In this document: piece after piece, positions 23,088-32,388 of the stretch
Numbering within the stretch: position 1 is the first letter of the stretch
Layout of the letters: each line of letters opens with the position of its first letter
Source: Nonomuraea sp. NBC_00507
GTDB taxonomy: Bacteria; Actinomycetota; Actinomycetes; Streptosporangiales; Streptosporangiaceae
NCBI RefSeq assembly: GCF_036013525.1
Contig: NZ_CP107853.1
Span: forward strand, 10,168,001-10,232,000
Direction of reading: 5' to 3'
DNA length: 64,000 nt
The notes under the pieces: model-generated
Told to the model about the DNA's origin: nothing
The model's database searches: none
What the model saw: only the letters and a program-made list of their open reading frames with translations
Translations under genes and position numbers: made by a program

Positions 23088-24215
23088 TCAAAGAGCGAGC
23101 GCGCGGACCGCTTGCTCGTCCACGCCGATCCCCAGACCCGGGCCGGTGGGCACGTGGGCGACGCCATCGGCGACGGTGATGACCGGATCGGTGGCGTAGG
23201 GGCTGGTGATGAACTGCCGGCCGTTGAGGTCGACCGGCGTGTCCACGCCGAACGCGGCGAACAGGTGGAGCGAGGCGGCCAGCCCGACGTCGGACTCGGT
23301 GAGGCCGGAGCCCATGATCGCCAGGCCGGAGTCCTCGGCGAGCTGGCACTGGCGCAGCGCCAGGGTCAGCCCGCCGCAGCGCTGCACCTTGGCGACGGCG
23401 ACGTCGATGGCGTCGAGCCGGACGAACGTCGCCAGGTCGCTCGGGTGGCGCAGGCTCTCGTCCACGGCCACCGGGACGGGGCTGGCGTCACGCAGGCGGC
23501 GCAGGCCGGCGATGTCGTTGGACGGCAGTGGCTGCTCGAAGACGGCGACGTCCAGGTCGGCCAGGCGCCTGGCCACCCGGAGTGCGGCGGCGGCCGTGTA
23601 GCCCTGGTTGGCGTCCACCCACAGCACGGCGTCGGGGGCGACGGCGCGTACGGCGGCCACGATGGCCACGTCCTCGTCCTCGGCGTGCAGGCCGATCTTG
23701 ACCTTGAGGTGGCGGTAGCCGTGCGCGCTACCCTCGGCCACCGAGTCGGCTGCTTCGGCCGCCGACTGGCCGGCCACGATCCAGGCCAGCTCGATGGTGT
23801 CGCGCCTGCGCCGGCCCCACAGCTCGCCGAGGGACACGCCCAGGCTGCGGGCGAAGGCGTCGTGGCAGGCCACGTCGACCGCCGCGCGCGCCAGCGGCAT
23901 GCCGATCGAGAAGCCCTTGCTGATGGTGCGGTCGAAGGCGCGGCAGAGCCCGTCCAGATCCCACAGCGGGCGGCCGACGGCCGCCGGGGCCAGGTAGCCG
24001 TCGATGGTGGAAACAATGGACTCGGTGGTCTCGTACGTCCAGGAGGGAATCGGGGTGGCCTCGCCCCACCCGGTGGTGCCGTCGTCGGCCGTGACCTTCA
24101 CCAGGACTCTGACGGCCGGGCGGCCGCTCTGGACGACGGACCCGCCCGCGACGGCGAAGTCGCGCAGCGACGGCAGGGCCACGGTGAAGGTCTCGACGTG
24201 TGCTATCCGGTTCAC
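23088..24215 (-). CDS. Enolase-superfamily enzyme, mandelate racemase/muconate lactonizing (MR/MLE) group
   Basis: 375 aa, GTG start overlapping the BNR-4 gene stop. The MLE-type active site is complete: Lys171-Val-Lys173 (KVKIG), metal ligands Asp201 (WVDANQGY), Glu227 (FEQPL) and Asp252 (VDES), and Lys276 (AKVQRCGG). Two catalytic lysines on opposite faces define the MLE subgroup: cycloisomerases, epimerases and some acid-sugar dehydratases. As the last gene of a LacI-controlled sugar operon that also has two hydroxyacid dehydrogenases, it more likely acts on a sugar acid than on muconate. The exact reaction is not readable. Confidence 0.88.
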   Translation of the reverse strand: MNRIAHVETFTVALPSLRDFAVAGGSVVQSGRPAVRVLVKVTADDGTTGWGEATPIPSWTYETTESIVSTIDGYLAPAAVGRPLWDLDGLCRAFDRTISKGFSIGMPLARAAVDVACHDAFARSLGVSLGELWGRRRRDTIELAWIVAGQSAAEAADSVAEGSAHGYRHLKVKIGLHAEDEDVAIVAAVRAVAPDAVLWVDANQGYTAAAALRVARRLADLDVAVFEQPLPSNDIAGLRRLRDASPVPVAVDESLRHPSDLATFVRLDAIDVAVAKVQRCGGLTLALRQCQLAEDSGLAIMGSGLTESDVGLAASLHLFAAFGVDTPVDLNGRQFITSPYATDPVITVADGVAHVPTGPGLGIGVDEQAVRALAL

Positions 24216-25552
24216 GTCGCAGGCATCCCGAGGACGAACATGCCGCCTTCAGGGACCGTGACGCCGGCGGCCGAGCCGGTCAGTACGACGCGCGCGGGGT
24301 CGCGGAAGCCGGCGATGAGGCTGGCACGCTGGATCCTGGTGGGCGTGGGGACCCTGGCCTCGGACCGCCAGTGGGTGCCGTTCTCCAGGATGGAGGTGGA
24401 GACGGCCGAGGTCCCGTCGGCGGGGTTGGCGTAGACGCGGAACGCGGTCGGGGAGATCTGCTCCTTGTCGAACAGGGTCGCATCCCTGGTCATCTCGGCG
24501 ATGCGCCATTCGTGTCCCTGCCACGCGGCCGCGTGCACGACGGTGGTGTCGCCGTCCTGGAGCATGAACAGCAGCACGGGGCGGTTGCCCGCCATCGACC
24601 CAACCAGATGGGTGTAACCGACGTCTCGTGACAGCGGCTTCGCCCGCTTCAGCTCGGTCTCCAGGACGAGCGGGAGCCGGGAGGCGTCGCCGCAGTCCAC
24701 GCGGGTGCCGAGGTCGTCGCCGGCGGCGTTGTAGAAGTGCCGGTCGCCCGGCTGGAAGGCCGCGTAGTACAGGTTGCGGTGGTAGTAGTCGTGCTCGTGG
24801 CGGTCGGGTCCGCCGCCGGCGAGCGTCCAGACGAAGTGGAACCGTTCCGGCACGTTCCCCTGCGCCGGGGTGACCTCGATCTCGCCGATGTAGATCTCGT
24901 TGCAGTTGTCGGACCGGTCGGTGGAGCCGATGGCGAACGGGATGCCCTCCAGGTCCTTGGAGTGGGTCCAGGTACGGCCGTCATCGGTGGACAGGAGGTA
25001 GTGGATGGGCCGGTAGTCGGTGGGGAAGGACGGGTCGTCGTTGCGTGGGGTGTCCCGGAAGAAGAGGTAGATGTCGCCGTTGCTCGCCTTGACGGGCATG
25101 GGGTACGACGAGCGCGGCGCGGCGTCGACGGTCCCGTCGGTCCAGTCACCCTCGACGGTGTGCGGCTGGGAGGTGGCCAGCCGCTGGACGCTGTTGTGCG
25201 AGCCGTAGAAGACCAGGAGCCGGCCGTCGTCGGCCTGGATCATCACCGGGTAGTGGTGCGAGTCGCCCTTGGGCGACTGCCCGACCTTGATCGGCTGGGT
25301 CCACCTGCCGGTGGCGTGGTCGTAGGCGGCGACGTACGGGTTAGTGTTCTCCCCCGTCCAGGAGATGAACGTCTTGCCCGCGACGGGGTCGTACAGGCCG
25401 CCGGCCATGGCGCGCCGATCGCTCTTGGCCGCCACACCGGTGGCGACGGTCTGAACGGCGAAGCCGGAACTCGCGAGCGCGGGCGAGTCGGGCAGGAGCG
25501 GAGCCAGGGCGACTAACGTGCCGCCGAGCAGGAAGTTCCGTCTTTTGATCAT
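24212..25552 (-). CDS. Secreted BNR-4 repeat protein, candidate polysaccharide lyase
   Basis: 446 aa. MIKRRNFLLGGTLVALAPLLPDSPALAS is a signal with a twin-arginine flavour. The mature part is a beta-propeller with repeated aromatic/Asp-box-like turns (STDDGRTWTHSKD, DDGRLLVFYGSHN, GDIYLFFRDT), typical of the BNR-4 family. Characterised BNR-4 proteins include lyases that cut rhamnose-glucuronate linkages in ulvan-like or gellan-like chains. His residues in GDSHHYPVM and DRHEHDYYHRNLYY are candidates for the active site. Here it would cut an extracellular glycan before import by the operon's ABC system. Family assignment by eye is fair; the substrate is open. Confidence 0.7.
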   Translation of the reverse strand: MIKRRNFLLGGTLVALAPLLPDSPALASSGFAVQTVATGVAAKSDRRAMAGGLYDPVAGKTFISWTGENTNPYVAAYDHATGRWTQPIKVGQSPKGDSHHYPVMIQADDGRLLVFYGSHNSVQRLATSQPHTVEGDWTDGTVDAAPRSSYPMPVKASNGDIYLFFRDTPRNDDPSFPTDYRPIHYLLSTDDGRTWTHSKDLEGIPFAIGSTDRSDNCNEIYIGEIEVTPAQGNVPERFHFVWTLAGGGPDRHEHDYYHRNLYYAAFQPGDRHFYNAAGDDLGTRVDCGDASRLPLVLETELKRAKPLSRDVGYTHLVGSMAGNRPVLLFMLQDGDTTVVHAAAWQGHEWRIAEMTRDATLFDKEQISPTAFRVYANPADGTSAVSTSILENGTHWRSEARVPTPTRIQRASLIAGFRDPARVVLTGSAAGVTVPEGGMFVLGMPAT

Positions 25553-25553
25553 G

Positions 25554-26543
25554 TCAGTACCATTCAGACTTGTCGACCAGATTGATCAGTTCCCGCCCGG
25601 CCACGAAACGCCGGGCGTTCTCCAGCAGGACGGCGAAGCGCCGCTCGCCGGCATGCGGCCCCACGCCAGCCACGTGCGGGGTGATGAGCACGTCGGGACG
25701 CCGCCAGAGGGGATGATCGGCCGGGAGCGGTTCGGTCTCGAAGACGTCCAGGGCCGCGCCGGCCAGGTGCCCCGCTTCCAGGGCGGCGGCGAGGTCGTCG
25801 AGCCGGACGGTGGGCCCGCGGCCGATGTTGACGATGTACGCCCCGGGCTTGGCGAGGGCAAGCCTCCGCGCGTTCAGCAGGCCCTCCGTGGCGGGGGTGT
25901 GCGGGACCGTGAGGATGACCAGATCGGCCTCGGGGAGCAGCCGGTCGAGGGCGTCGGCCGGCAGCACCTCGGCGAAGCCCGGCACGGGGCCGCCGCGCCG
26001 GGCGTCCACGCCCACGACCCTGATGCCGAACGCCGCCAGCAGCCTGCCGACCTCGGCCCCGACCGCGCCCACCCCCACCACCAAGGCCGCGGCCTCGCCC
26101 AAGGAGAGCACGGTGCCGGGGTCCCAGTGGGGTGCCCAGCGCGCGTGGGCCTGGTCTCGGGCGTACTTGGGCAGACCCCTGGCCAGCGCGAGCACGAGCG
26201 CCAGCGCGTGCACGGCCACGTGGTCGGTGTAGGTGCCGCGCATGTTGGTGACCTGCACGGGGTGCGCGACCAGGGCCGGATGGTAGAACCCCGGAGGCGG
26301 CCCGGCCTGTGGGGCCTGCAGCCAGCGCAACCGCCCGGCGTGCGCCAGCAGGTCCGCGGGCAGCGTGCCGTAGGCGGCGTCGGCCTCCGCCAGCGCGTGT
26401 GCCGCCTCCTCGCGGGTCTCCGGCCGAAGCACGACGAGGTCCGGCACCGCCTGCTCCAGCCGGGCCTGCCAGCCCTCGGTGGCCGGATCGTGCGGCGGCA
26501 GCAGGACCAGGGTGGGTAGGCCTCGGCGGCCACTGGTGCTCAT
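25554..26543 (-). CDS. D-2-hydroxyacid dehydrogenase (first of two)
   Basis: 329 aa. The Rossmann loop reads VVGVGAVGAEVGRLL; the catalytic trio is visible as Arg in NIGRGPTVRLDDL, Glu in DVFETEPLP and His in ITPHVAGVGPH. PHTPATEGLLNARRL is the family's hinge segment. It reduces a 2-oxo acid or oxidises a D-2-hydroxy acid with NAD(P). It overlaps the second dehydrogenase gene by 4 nt and lies one base before the BNR-4 gene. Two adjacent, clearly divergent paralogues in one sugar operon suggest successive or opposite redox steps on sugar acids. Confidence 0.9.
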   Translation of the reverse strand: MSTSGRRGLPTLVLLPPHDPATEGWQARLEQAVPDLVVLRPETREEAAHALAEADAAYGTLPADLLAHAGRLRWLQAPQAGPPPGFYHPALVAHPVQVTNMRGTYTDHVAVHALALVLALARGLPKYARDQAHARWAPHWDPGTVLSLGEAAALVVGVGAVGAEVGRLLAAFGIRVVGVDARRGGPVPGFAEVLPADALDRLLPEADLVILTVPHTPATEGLLNARRLALAKPGAYIVNIGRGPTVRLDDLAAALEAGHLAGAALDVFETEPLPADHPLWRRPDVLITPHVAGVGPHAGERRFAVLLENARRFVAGRELINLVDKSEWY

Positions 26544-27526
26544 GCCCTCCTCGCCAGCCCGGACTCGGTGATCTCGTACAGCAGCGGCTCTCCCGCGACG
26601 TAACGGGCGAGCTCCTCGGCCATCGCCTCCCCGTGGCGGCGCCGCTCGTGGCCCAGGCTGCCCGCCACGTGCGGGGTGACGACGATGTTGGGCATCGTGA
26701 ACAGCGGCGAGCCCGCGACGGCCGGTTCCGGGTCGGTGACGTCGAGCACGGCGAACAGGTCGGTCCGCCGGCCCAGGACGTCCACGAGCGCGGCCTCGTC
26801 GACGAGGCCGCCGCGCGCGGTGTTGATCAGGGTGGCGTCGGGCTTCATCGACTCCAGCTGCCCGGAGCCGACGAGGCCGCGCGTCTCAGGGGTGAGCGGC
26901 GCGTGCAGGCTGACCACGTCGGAGGTGGCGAACAGCTCCTCCAGGCCGACGAGGCGCACCCCGAGCCGCTCCGCCTCCTCCGGGTCGGCGTACGGGTCGC
27001 AGGCCTGCACGACGAGGTCGTGGTGGGCGAGCAGCCGCGCCGTGGCCCGGCCCGTGGCGCCGAGCGAGACCAGCCCGACCACCGCGTCATAGGCGCCGAT
27101 CTCGGGCCCGCGCACGGCGGGGGCGGCGGTGGCGCGCGCGGTCAGCACGTAGCGCCAGCCGTGCTTGAGTGCGTACAGGATCTGCGAGAGCGCGAACTCG
27201 GCGACCGGGGTGGCGTTGGCGGTGGCCGCCGAGGTGACCCGCACTCCCCTGGCCCACATCTCCGGGGTGACCAGCGGGCGGATGGAGCCCGCGCCGTACA
27301 ACACCAGCGAGAGCTTGGGCGCGGCGGCGAGCAGCTCGGCGTCCAGCCTGGGCGCTCCCCATCCGGTCACCAGTACCTGGAGGTCGGCGAGCACGTCGGG
27401 GGTGAGCCGGTCGGCGGTGAGCGGGGGCGAGGCGATGGTCAGGTGCCGCTCGATCGCGGCCCGGGCCTGCGGGCCGTAGACGTCGTCGAAGCGGTTCGGA
27501 TCCATCACGTACAGGCCGTTCAGCAT
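26540..27526 (-). CDS. D-2-hydroxyacid dehydrogenase (second of two)
   Basis: 328 aa from ATG 27526 behind AAGGAGAGG; the open frame upstream is Arg-rich shadow of the next gene. Nucleotide loop VVGLVSLGATGRATARLL (a Ser replaces the first Gly of the usual GxGxxG), Arg in NTARGGLVDEAALV, acidic residue in DVTDPEPAV and His in VTPHVAGSLGHERRR. It is about one-third identical by eye to its neighbour, mostly in motifs, so this is an old duplication or two separate recruitments. Start overlaps the upstream hypothetical gene by 7 nt. Confidence 0.88.
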   Translation of the reverse strand: MLNGLYVMDPNRFDDVYGPQARAAIERHLTIASPPLTADRLTPDVLADLQVLVTGWGAPRLDAELLAAAPKLSLVLYGAGSIRPLVTPEMWARGVRVTSAATANATPVAEFALSQILYALKHGWRYVLTARATAAPAVRGPEIGAYDAVVGLVSLGATGRATARLLAHHDLVVQACDPYADPEEAERLGVRLVGLEELFATSDVVSLHAPLTPETRGLVGSGQLESMKPDATLINTARGGLVDEAALVDVLGRRTDLFAVLDVTDPEPAVAGSPLFTMPNIVVTPHVAGSLGHERRRHGEAMAEELARYVAGEPLLYEITESGLARRA

Positions 27527-28716
27527 TGCCTCTCCTTCAAGCGAGCCGCCGCCCGCATGCTGGCCAGGCGGGCAGGCGAGCCCAGCCCGGCGTGGTAGTA
27601 ACGCAGGTGCCGCGCGCCCCCGGCGACGAGGTCGGCGGCGAGAGCCGGAATCCGGGCGTGGCCGTCCTCCAGCACGGTGAGGTTGGCGACGAGCGGGACT
27701 TCGGTACGGCTCGCCGCGGCCTTCACCTGGGCCAGTGCCGCGTCCTCCGGGCCCCAGCACTTGAGCACGTACGCGTCGACCGGCGCGTCGAAGGAGGCCA
27801 GGTCGATGCCCACGTCGGGGCCGGTGACCTGCGGGTCGTCGGTGGCCATGAGCAGCAGCTCGCGGTCGCCGGCCAATGCCGCCACACCGTGGACCAGGCC
27901 GGCGATGACCTGGCCGCGGTGACCGTACAGGGCCTGAGCGCGCTCGCGGCCGAGCGCTTCGTCCAGGCTGGTCCCGGCCGGGACGCCCTGCTGGAGCTCT
28001 CCGTCCACGGCGGCGCGCACGTCGCGCGCCAGCTCATCGACGTCCAGGCCGCCCCCGGCCAGCGCGGCCCGGCAGGCCGGGCAGAGACAGAGGGACAGCA
28101 GCGCCCTACCGCACGCGGACAGGTGCGCGCCGGAGGTCTTCTCGTGGTGGCCGGCGTGCTCGGCGCCCAGCCAGCCGCACGCCTCCAGCATCAGCGCGGG
28201 CACGTCGTACTGCTCACACACCTCGCTCACGAGGGTCAGCGCGTAGTCGTGGACGGCGGGCTGAGCGGGGCAGAGCGCGTAGGGGTAGGGCTCGCCGTAG
28301 GCGTTGCGCACCGTCAGGTCGGGCGCTTCGCGGCCCAGCACCGAGGAGTGCGTGAGCACCAGCCAGGCCTCGGCCCGCAGCCCGGTCCCGGCCAGCGCGG
28401 TCAGCGCCGCGCCGAACCTGTCCTCGTCGGGCACCCCCCAGCTCGGCGGGTACGGCCGGAGCCGCCCACGCCAGCGCTCTGGGCGCAGCCGGAAGTAGGC
28501 CGCCGCGTGGTCGGCCTGCACGATGCGGTGGCGCGGATGCCACGGGGTGGTGGCCCGGACCGAGTGGTAGGCGGCCTGCACGGTCACCGTGCTCACGCCG
28601 AGGCCGGCGATGCGCTCGGCCGCCGCGGGGTCGCCCACGATGTCCCAGGTGTAGGCGAACGCGCCGTGCCGCACCGTCGAGGGATCACCAGCGGTGATCT
28701 TCAAGCGGATTGTCAC
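27520..28716 (-). CDS. Uncharacterised protein, possible TIM-barrel glycosidase-like fold
   Basis: 398 aa, GTG start overlapping the permease stop. I do not recognise a named family. It starts with a strand-like AFAYTWDIVGDPAAAERIAGLGVSTVTVQAAYHSVRA, then has RIVQADHAAAYF, a YPYALCPAQPAVHDYALTLVSEV segment, LMLEACGWLGAEHAGHHEK and a Cys pair CLCPACR. The alternation of buried strands and helices and the position of conserved-looking Glu and His residues resemble glycoside-hydrolase-like TIM barrels. No signal peptide is present, so it acts inside the cell, presumably on an imported oligosaccharide. It sits between transporter and dehydrogenase genes. Confidence 0.6.
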   Translation of the reverse strand: MTIRLKITAGDPSTVRHGAFAYTWDIVGDPAAAERIAGLGVSTVTVQAAYHSVRATTPWHPRHRIVQADHAAAYFRLRPERWRGRLRPYPPSWGVPDEDRFGAALTALAGTGLRAEAWLVLTHSSVLGREAPDLTVRNAYGEPYPYALCPAQPAVHDYALTLVSEVCEQYDVPALMLEACGWLGAEHAGHHEKTSGAHLSACGRALLSLCLCPACRAALAGGGLDVDELARDVRAAVDGELQQGVPAGTSLDEALGRERAQALYGHRGQVIAGLVHGVAALAGDRELLLMATDDPQVTGPDVGIDLASFDAPVDAYVLKCWGPEDAALAQVKAAASRTEVPLVANLTVLEDGHARIPALAADLVAGGARHLRYYHAGLGSPARLASMRAAARLKERQC

Positions 28717-29567
28717 CCCTTCGTGGCGCCGGCCAGGCCGCGCGTGAAGTAGTTCTGGAAGAAGAGGAAGATCATCAGCATCGGCAGGAACGAGATCGTC
28801 ATTCCCGCGGCGAACCCGGTCCAGTCGGTGGCGTACTCACCCTGGAAGGACATCATCCCGACGGCGAGATTCTGCAGGTCGGGCTGGCCGAGCGTGAACA
28901 CCAGCGGGATGTTGAACTCGTTCCAGCTGCTGATGAACTGGAAGATGACCACCACCGCGATGACCGGTTTGGCCAGCGGGAGGATGAGGCCGAACGTCTT
29001 GAGGAAGCCGGCCCCGTCGAGCTTGGCCGCCTCGAACAGGTCGGCCGGGACGCTGGAGAAGAACCCCACGAACAGCAGGACGTAGAGGGCGCCGGCGCCG
29101 CCGGACATGGCCAGGATGACCCCGGCCCGTGTGTTCAGCAGGCCGAGGTTCTCGATCAGCACGAACTGCGGGACGATGATCGAGGCGACCGGGATGAACA
29201 GGGTCCCCACGATCATCCGGTAGAGCAGGGTGCGCCCTGGGAACTCGTACCTGGCCAGCACATAGCCGCACAAGGCCGCCTTGACCAGCTCGATGAAGGT
29301 CGAGACGACCGAGTAGAGCACCGTGTTGAAGAAGTATCCGGAGAAACCGGCGTTGACCCAGGCCCGTACGAAGTTGTCGAAGTTGAGCTGGTCCGGCACG
29401 AGGCTCGCGCCGCTGGTGAACATCCCGGCCTGGGTCTTGAACGCGGCCGAGATCGTCCACAGGAAGGGATAGGCCCACACGAGCCCGATGACCAGCAGGA
29501 TCGGCAGGGCGATGAGGTTGCCCCGCACGGTGTGGCTGCGCCGGGCGGCCTGAGTGATCGTCGTCAT
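28713..29567 (-). CDS. Sugar ABC transporter permease, MalG type
   Basis: 284 aa from ATG 29567, whose A is shared with the TGA of the MalF-type gene; sequence upstream in this frame is shadow. Six membrane segments and the EAA loop AAKLDGAGFLKTFGLILPLAKPVIAV mark it as a CUT1 MalG-type permease. It pairs with the MalF-type protein encoded just upstream and with the lipoprotein at 30632-32101. No ATPase gene is in the operon; CUT1 systems of actinomycetes often borrow a shared MsiK ATPase, which is presumably elsewhere. Confidence 0.93.
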   Translation of the reverse strand: MTTITQAARRSHTVRGNLIALPILLVIGLVWAYPFLWTISAAFKTQAGMFTSGASLVPDQLNFDNFVRAWVNAGFSGYFFNTVLYSVVSTFIELVKAALCGYVLARYEFPGRTLLYRMIVGTLFIPVASIIVPQFVLIENLGLLNTRAGVILAMSGGAGALYVLLFVGFFSSVPADLFEAAKLDGAGFLKTFGLILPLAKPVIAVVVIFQFISSWNEFNIPLVFTLGQPDLQNLAVGMMSFQGEYATDWTGFAAGMTISFLPMLMIFLFFQNYFTRGLAGATKG

Positions 29568-30571
29568 CAGACGCCGTACTCCTTCCTGAGCCGCTGCGCC
29601 CGGCGGACCGCGAGGCCCTGAGCGGAGACCAGGACGAAGGCGATGACGGAGAACAGCAGCGCCGCGGCCGAGGCGTAGCCGTAGGCGAACGGAACCCTGC
29701 CGAAGGCGTTCTGGTAGATGAAGTAGGACACCACGTAGGTGCTGGTGCCGGGCCCGCCCGCAGTGAGCGTGACGACCAGCCCGAAGACGTGCATGGCGTT
29801 CACCAGGCCGAGCAGGGTGATGATCACGGCGACCGGCCTGATGATCGGCAGCGTGATGCGGGTGAGTTTCTTCCACTCGCTCGCGCCGTCGATGGCGGCC
29901 GCCTCGTAGAGCTCGTCCGGCACGTTCTGCAGCGCCGCCATCCAGTAGATCATGTACTGGCCGAAGATCTGCCAGATCGAGACGAGCACGAGCACGAGCA
30001 ACGCGCTCCACCGGTTGGCGAACACGTCGAACCCCTGGTCGACCAGGCCGAAGTCACGCAGGATCGCGTTCAGCGCGCCGTTGGACGGGTTGAGCAGGTA
30101 GGTGAAGACCAGGCCTGCCATGGCGACGGGGATGATGAGCGGCGCGAAGAACACGGTCCGGAAGAACGGCTTGCCGCGCAGCCACTTTCGGGTGAGCAGG
30201 ATCGCCGCCACCAGCGAGATCGGAAGCTTGATGGCGGTCGTCAGCAGGGCGAAGACGAGCGTGTTGACCACTGAGACCCAGAACAGCGGATCGGCCAGGA
30301 TCGTGCTGTAGTTGCGGGTCCCGACGAAAGGCTCGATCGGGCCGATGCCCGACCAGTCGAAGAAGGAGTAGTAGATCGTCGCGATCAGCGGCCAGATGGT
30401 GAAGCTGAGGTAGAGCAGGAGGAAGGGGGCCAGGAAGACGAGCAGCCAGACCGTGTCGAGGCCGCGGACGCGCTCGCGGGAGTGATCGACGCGTTCAGGC
30501 ACACGCTCGGCGGGCGACCGGTCGCTCTCCGTCACCCTCTCCCTGCCGGGGGCAGGGGCGATGGTTGTCAT
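29567..30571 (-). CDS. Sugar ABC transporter permease, MalF type
   Basis: 334 aa from ATG 30571, with AGGA six bases upstream; a GTG four codons earlier is less well placed. A basic, Glu/Arg-rich cytoplasmic N-terminus of ~45 residues precedes six membrane segments. The EAA loop reads EAAAIDGASEWKKLTRITLPIIRPV, typical of CUT1 MalF permeases. It forms the channel with the MalG-type permease. Sixty bases separate it from the binding-protein gene. Confidence 0.93.
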   Translation of the reverse strand: MTTIAPAPGRERVTESDRSPAERVPERVDHSRERVRGLDTVWLLVFLAPFLLLYLSFTIWPLIATIYYSFFDWSGIGPIEPFVGTRNYSTILADPLFWVSVVNTLVFALLTTAIKLPISLVAAILLTRKWLRGKPFFRTVFFAPLIIPVAMAGLVFTYLLNPSNGALNAILRDFGLVDQGFDVFANRWSALLVLVLVSIWQIFGQYMIYWMAALQNVPDELYEAAAIDGASEWKKLTRITLPIIRPVAVIITLLGLVNAMHVFGLVVTLTAGGPGTSTYVVSYFIYQNAFGRVPFAYGYASAAALLFSVIAFVLVSAQGLAVRRAQRLRKEYGV

Positions 30572-30631
30572 GGATGTCCTCACGAAGGGAAGGGCACGCC
30601 GCCGGCGCGTGGCCGACGGCGCCGTCCGGTC

Positions 30632-32101
30632 TTAGCTCTTGTACATGTCCGAGGTGTAGTCCTTCGTGGTGTCCCAGTCAGGGAAGGTGTAGCAGTCCAT
30701 CGACACCTTCAGGCCGCTGGCCGCCTCCTGTTTGAGCCCTTCCTCCAAGGCGGTCTGCCGCTGCTTGACGACGGCGGCGCCCACGGACGCCAGAGGCTGG
30801 CCGCTGACCAGCGCCTCGTTCATGGCCTCCCACTCCGCGTCGGGGGTCTTCGTCAGCGCGTTGACGTACGCCTTGGATTTGGCGATGTCGGGGCACTTGA
30901 GCAGCGGCTCGGGGAGCTGGACCCGGTAGCCCGGCTTCGAGCCGATCTCCATGATCTGCTTGAGCACCGGATGGGTGACCATCTTCTGGTTGTCGACGTA
31001 GGACAGCGTGCCGAAGGCGTTCTTGTAGTACTGCTGGACGAAGTAGCCGTTCGGGTCGGTCATCCATTGGATGAACGTCCAGGCGGCGTCGGGATGCTTG
31101 GTCTGCGAGCTGACCCAGTACTTGTTGCCGTCGTACGTGCGGCCGCCCGCGCCGGCCTGCCCCTCGTCCGGGTCGACGCGCGGCGCCACCACGTAGTTGT
31201 CGCTGCTGAAGCCCTGGCTGTCCCACACGCTCAGCATCCAGGTGCCGTCGAAGTAGATGCCGGCCTGCCCGGCGGCGAACTGCTGGCGGGAGAAGTTCTT
31301 GTCGTTGGTGCCCGGCGCCAGGTACCCGGCCTTCTTGAGCTCCTGGATGAAGGCGAAGGTCTTCAGCTGCCCGGGCTCGGTCAGGTTGAACTTGCCCGTC
31401 TTGTAGTCGAAGAAGTCGGTCGACGAGGTCGAGACGCTGCTGAGCAGCCCGTACCAGATCCGCTGCATGTCCTCGCCCTTGGTGGGCGCGGCGATGCACT
31501 CCGCCTTGGTCTTGGCCTTGATCTGCGCGCAGGCGTTCTTGAGGTCGGTCCAGGTCTTGGGCGGGTTGTTGACGTCCAGCCCGGCCTGCTGGAAGACCTG
31601 CTTGTTGAGGAACATGTAGCCGGAGCCCCAGTAGAGGTTCTCCGTGAACGGGAAGCCGTACGTCTTCCCGTCCTGCATGTTGATGCCTTCCAGGAAGGAT
31701 CCGTCCGGCCAGCGCTTGGTGAAGTCGGCGGGGACGGTCCCGCTCGGGCTGAGCGGGCGGATCCACTTCTGGTCCAGCAGTTCCGACAGCCCGGCGGCGT
31801 TCCAGTAGAACATGTCCGGCGCCTGGTTGCTCTGGAAGGCCAGAGGCAGGGTCTTCATGTAGTCGGCCTGGGTGATCGAGCGCCACTCGATCGTGATGTT
31901 GGGATGTTCCTTGGTGAACTGCGCGCCAACATCCTTGTGGAATTGCACCTGTTCGGCGGAGAAGTCCCAGATCTTCAGCGTGGTCTGCGTACCACCGCTG
32001 CCGCTACTGCTGCTGTTGGTCGATGTGCCGCACGCCGCCACGAGTAGTGACGCGATGGCTGCGGTGATGATCGCGGCGGTGCCACGCCGATGAGGATTCA
32101 T
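30632..32101 (-). CDS. Sugar ABC transporter substrate-binding lipoprotein
   Basis: 489 aa from ATG 32101 behind GGGAGG. Signal peptide with lipobox LVAAC (Cys24), a short Ser/Gly linker, then a family 1 extracellular solute-binding domain starting TLKIWDF (QFTKEHPNITIEW, FYWNAAGLSELLD, FAAGQAGIYFDGTWMLSVW). It catches an oligosaccharide for the MalF/MalG-type permeases. First gene of the nine-gene leftward operon running to 23088. Two LacI-type operators lie 49-123 bp upstream of the start. Confidence 0.93.
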   Translation of the reverse strand: MNPHRRGTAAIITAAIASLLVAACGTSTNSSSSGSGGTQTTLKIWDFSAEQVQFHKDVGAQFTKEHPNITIEWRSITQADYMKTLPLAFQSNQAPDMFYWNAAGLSELLDQKWIRPLSPSGTVPADFTKRWPDGSFLEGINMQDGKTYGFPFTENLYWGSGYMFLNKQVFQQAGLDVNNPPKTWTDLKNACAQIKAKTKAECIAAPTKGEDMQRIWYGLLSSVSTSSTDFFDYKTGKFNLTEPGQLKTFAFIQELKKAGYLAPGTNDKNFSRQQFAAGQAGIYFDGTWMLSVWDSQGFSSDNYVVAPRVDPDEGQAGAGGRTYDGNKYWVSSQTKHPDAAWTFIQWMTDPNGYFVQQYYKNAFGTLSYVDNQKMVTHPVLKQIMEIGSKPGYRVQLPEPLLKCPDIAKSKAYVNALTKTPDAEWEAMNEALVSGQPLASVGAAVVKQRQTALEEGLKQEAASGLKVSMDCYTFPDWDTTKDYTSDMYKS

Positions 32102-32149
32102 GGAGCCCTCCCTAAGAGGCGGAGGCCAGAGGGGTGCTCGGACAGACGG

Positions 32150-32161
32150 GAAAGCGCTTGC
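32150..32161. promoter_or_regulatory. LacI-type operator 1 of the glycan island
   Basis: GAAAGCGCTTGC, matching the perfect GAAAGCGCTTTC at 34290 in 11 of 12 positions. It is 49 bp upstream of the binding-protein start and should control the leftward operon. Confidence 0.72.
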
Positions 32162-32212
32162 CCGAGGTTTGTCGAGAGTAACCCGGCTCATAACTCGATT
32201 CAAGACTTGTGA

Positions 32213-32224
32213 GAAAGCGGTTTC
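32213..32224. promoter_or_regulatory. LacI-type operator 2 of the glycan island
   Basis: GAAAGCGGTTTC, with complete GAAA/TTTC arms. Its centre is 63 bp from operator 1, six helical turns, a spacing that would allow looping by a LacI tetramer or co-operative dimers. Confidence 0.65.
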
Positions 32225-32376
32225 AGATCGATGCTCGGTCGGCGAAGACCTGTCGTCGACGGCTGTTACAGCTCGCCGTTACCCAGAACAAGCGGATATA
32301 CAGGCATTTTCCGGCGGATCGCGGCGGTAGGGTCGCGACAGGGTTGCGGCAATCGGCAGCCTTGAAACGAAGATCT

Positions 32377-32388
32377 ACAAGCGCTTTC
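32377..32388. promoter_or_regulatory. LacI-type operator 3 (isomerase side)
   Basis: ACAAGCGCTTTC, the reverse of operator 1 with one change. It ends 18 bp before the isomerase start and should control the rightward isomerase-lacI unit. Confidence 0.68.
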
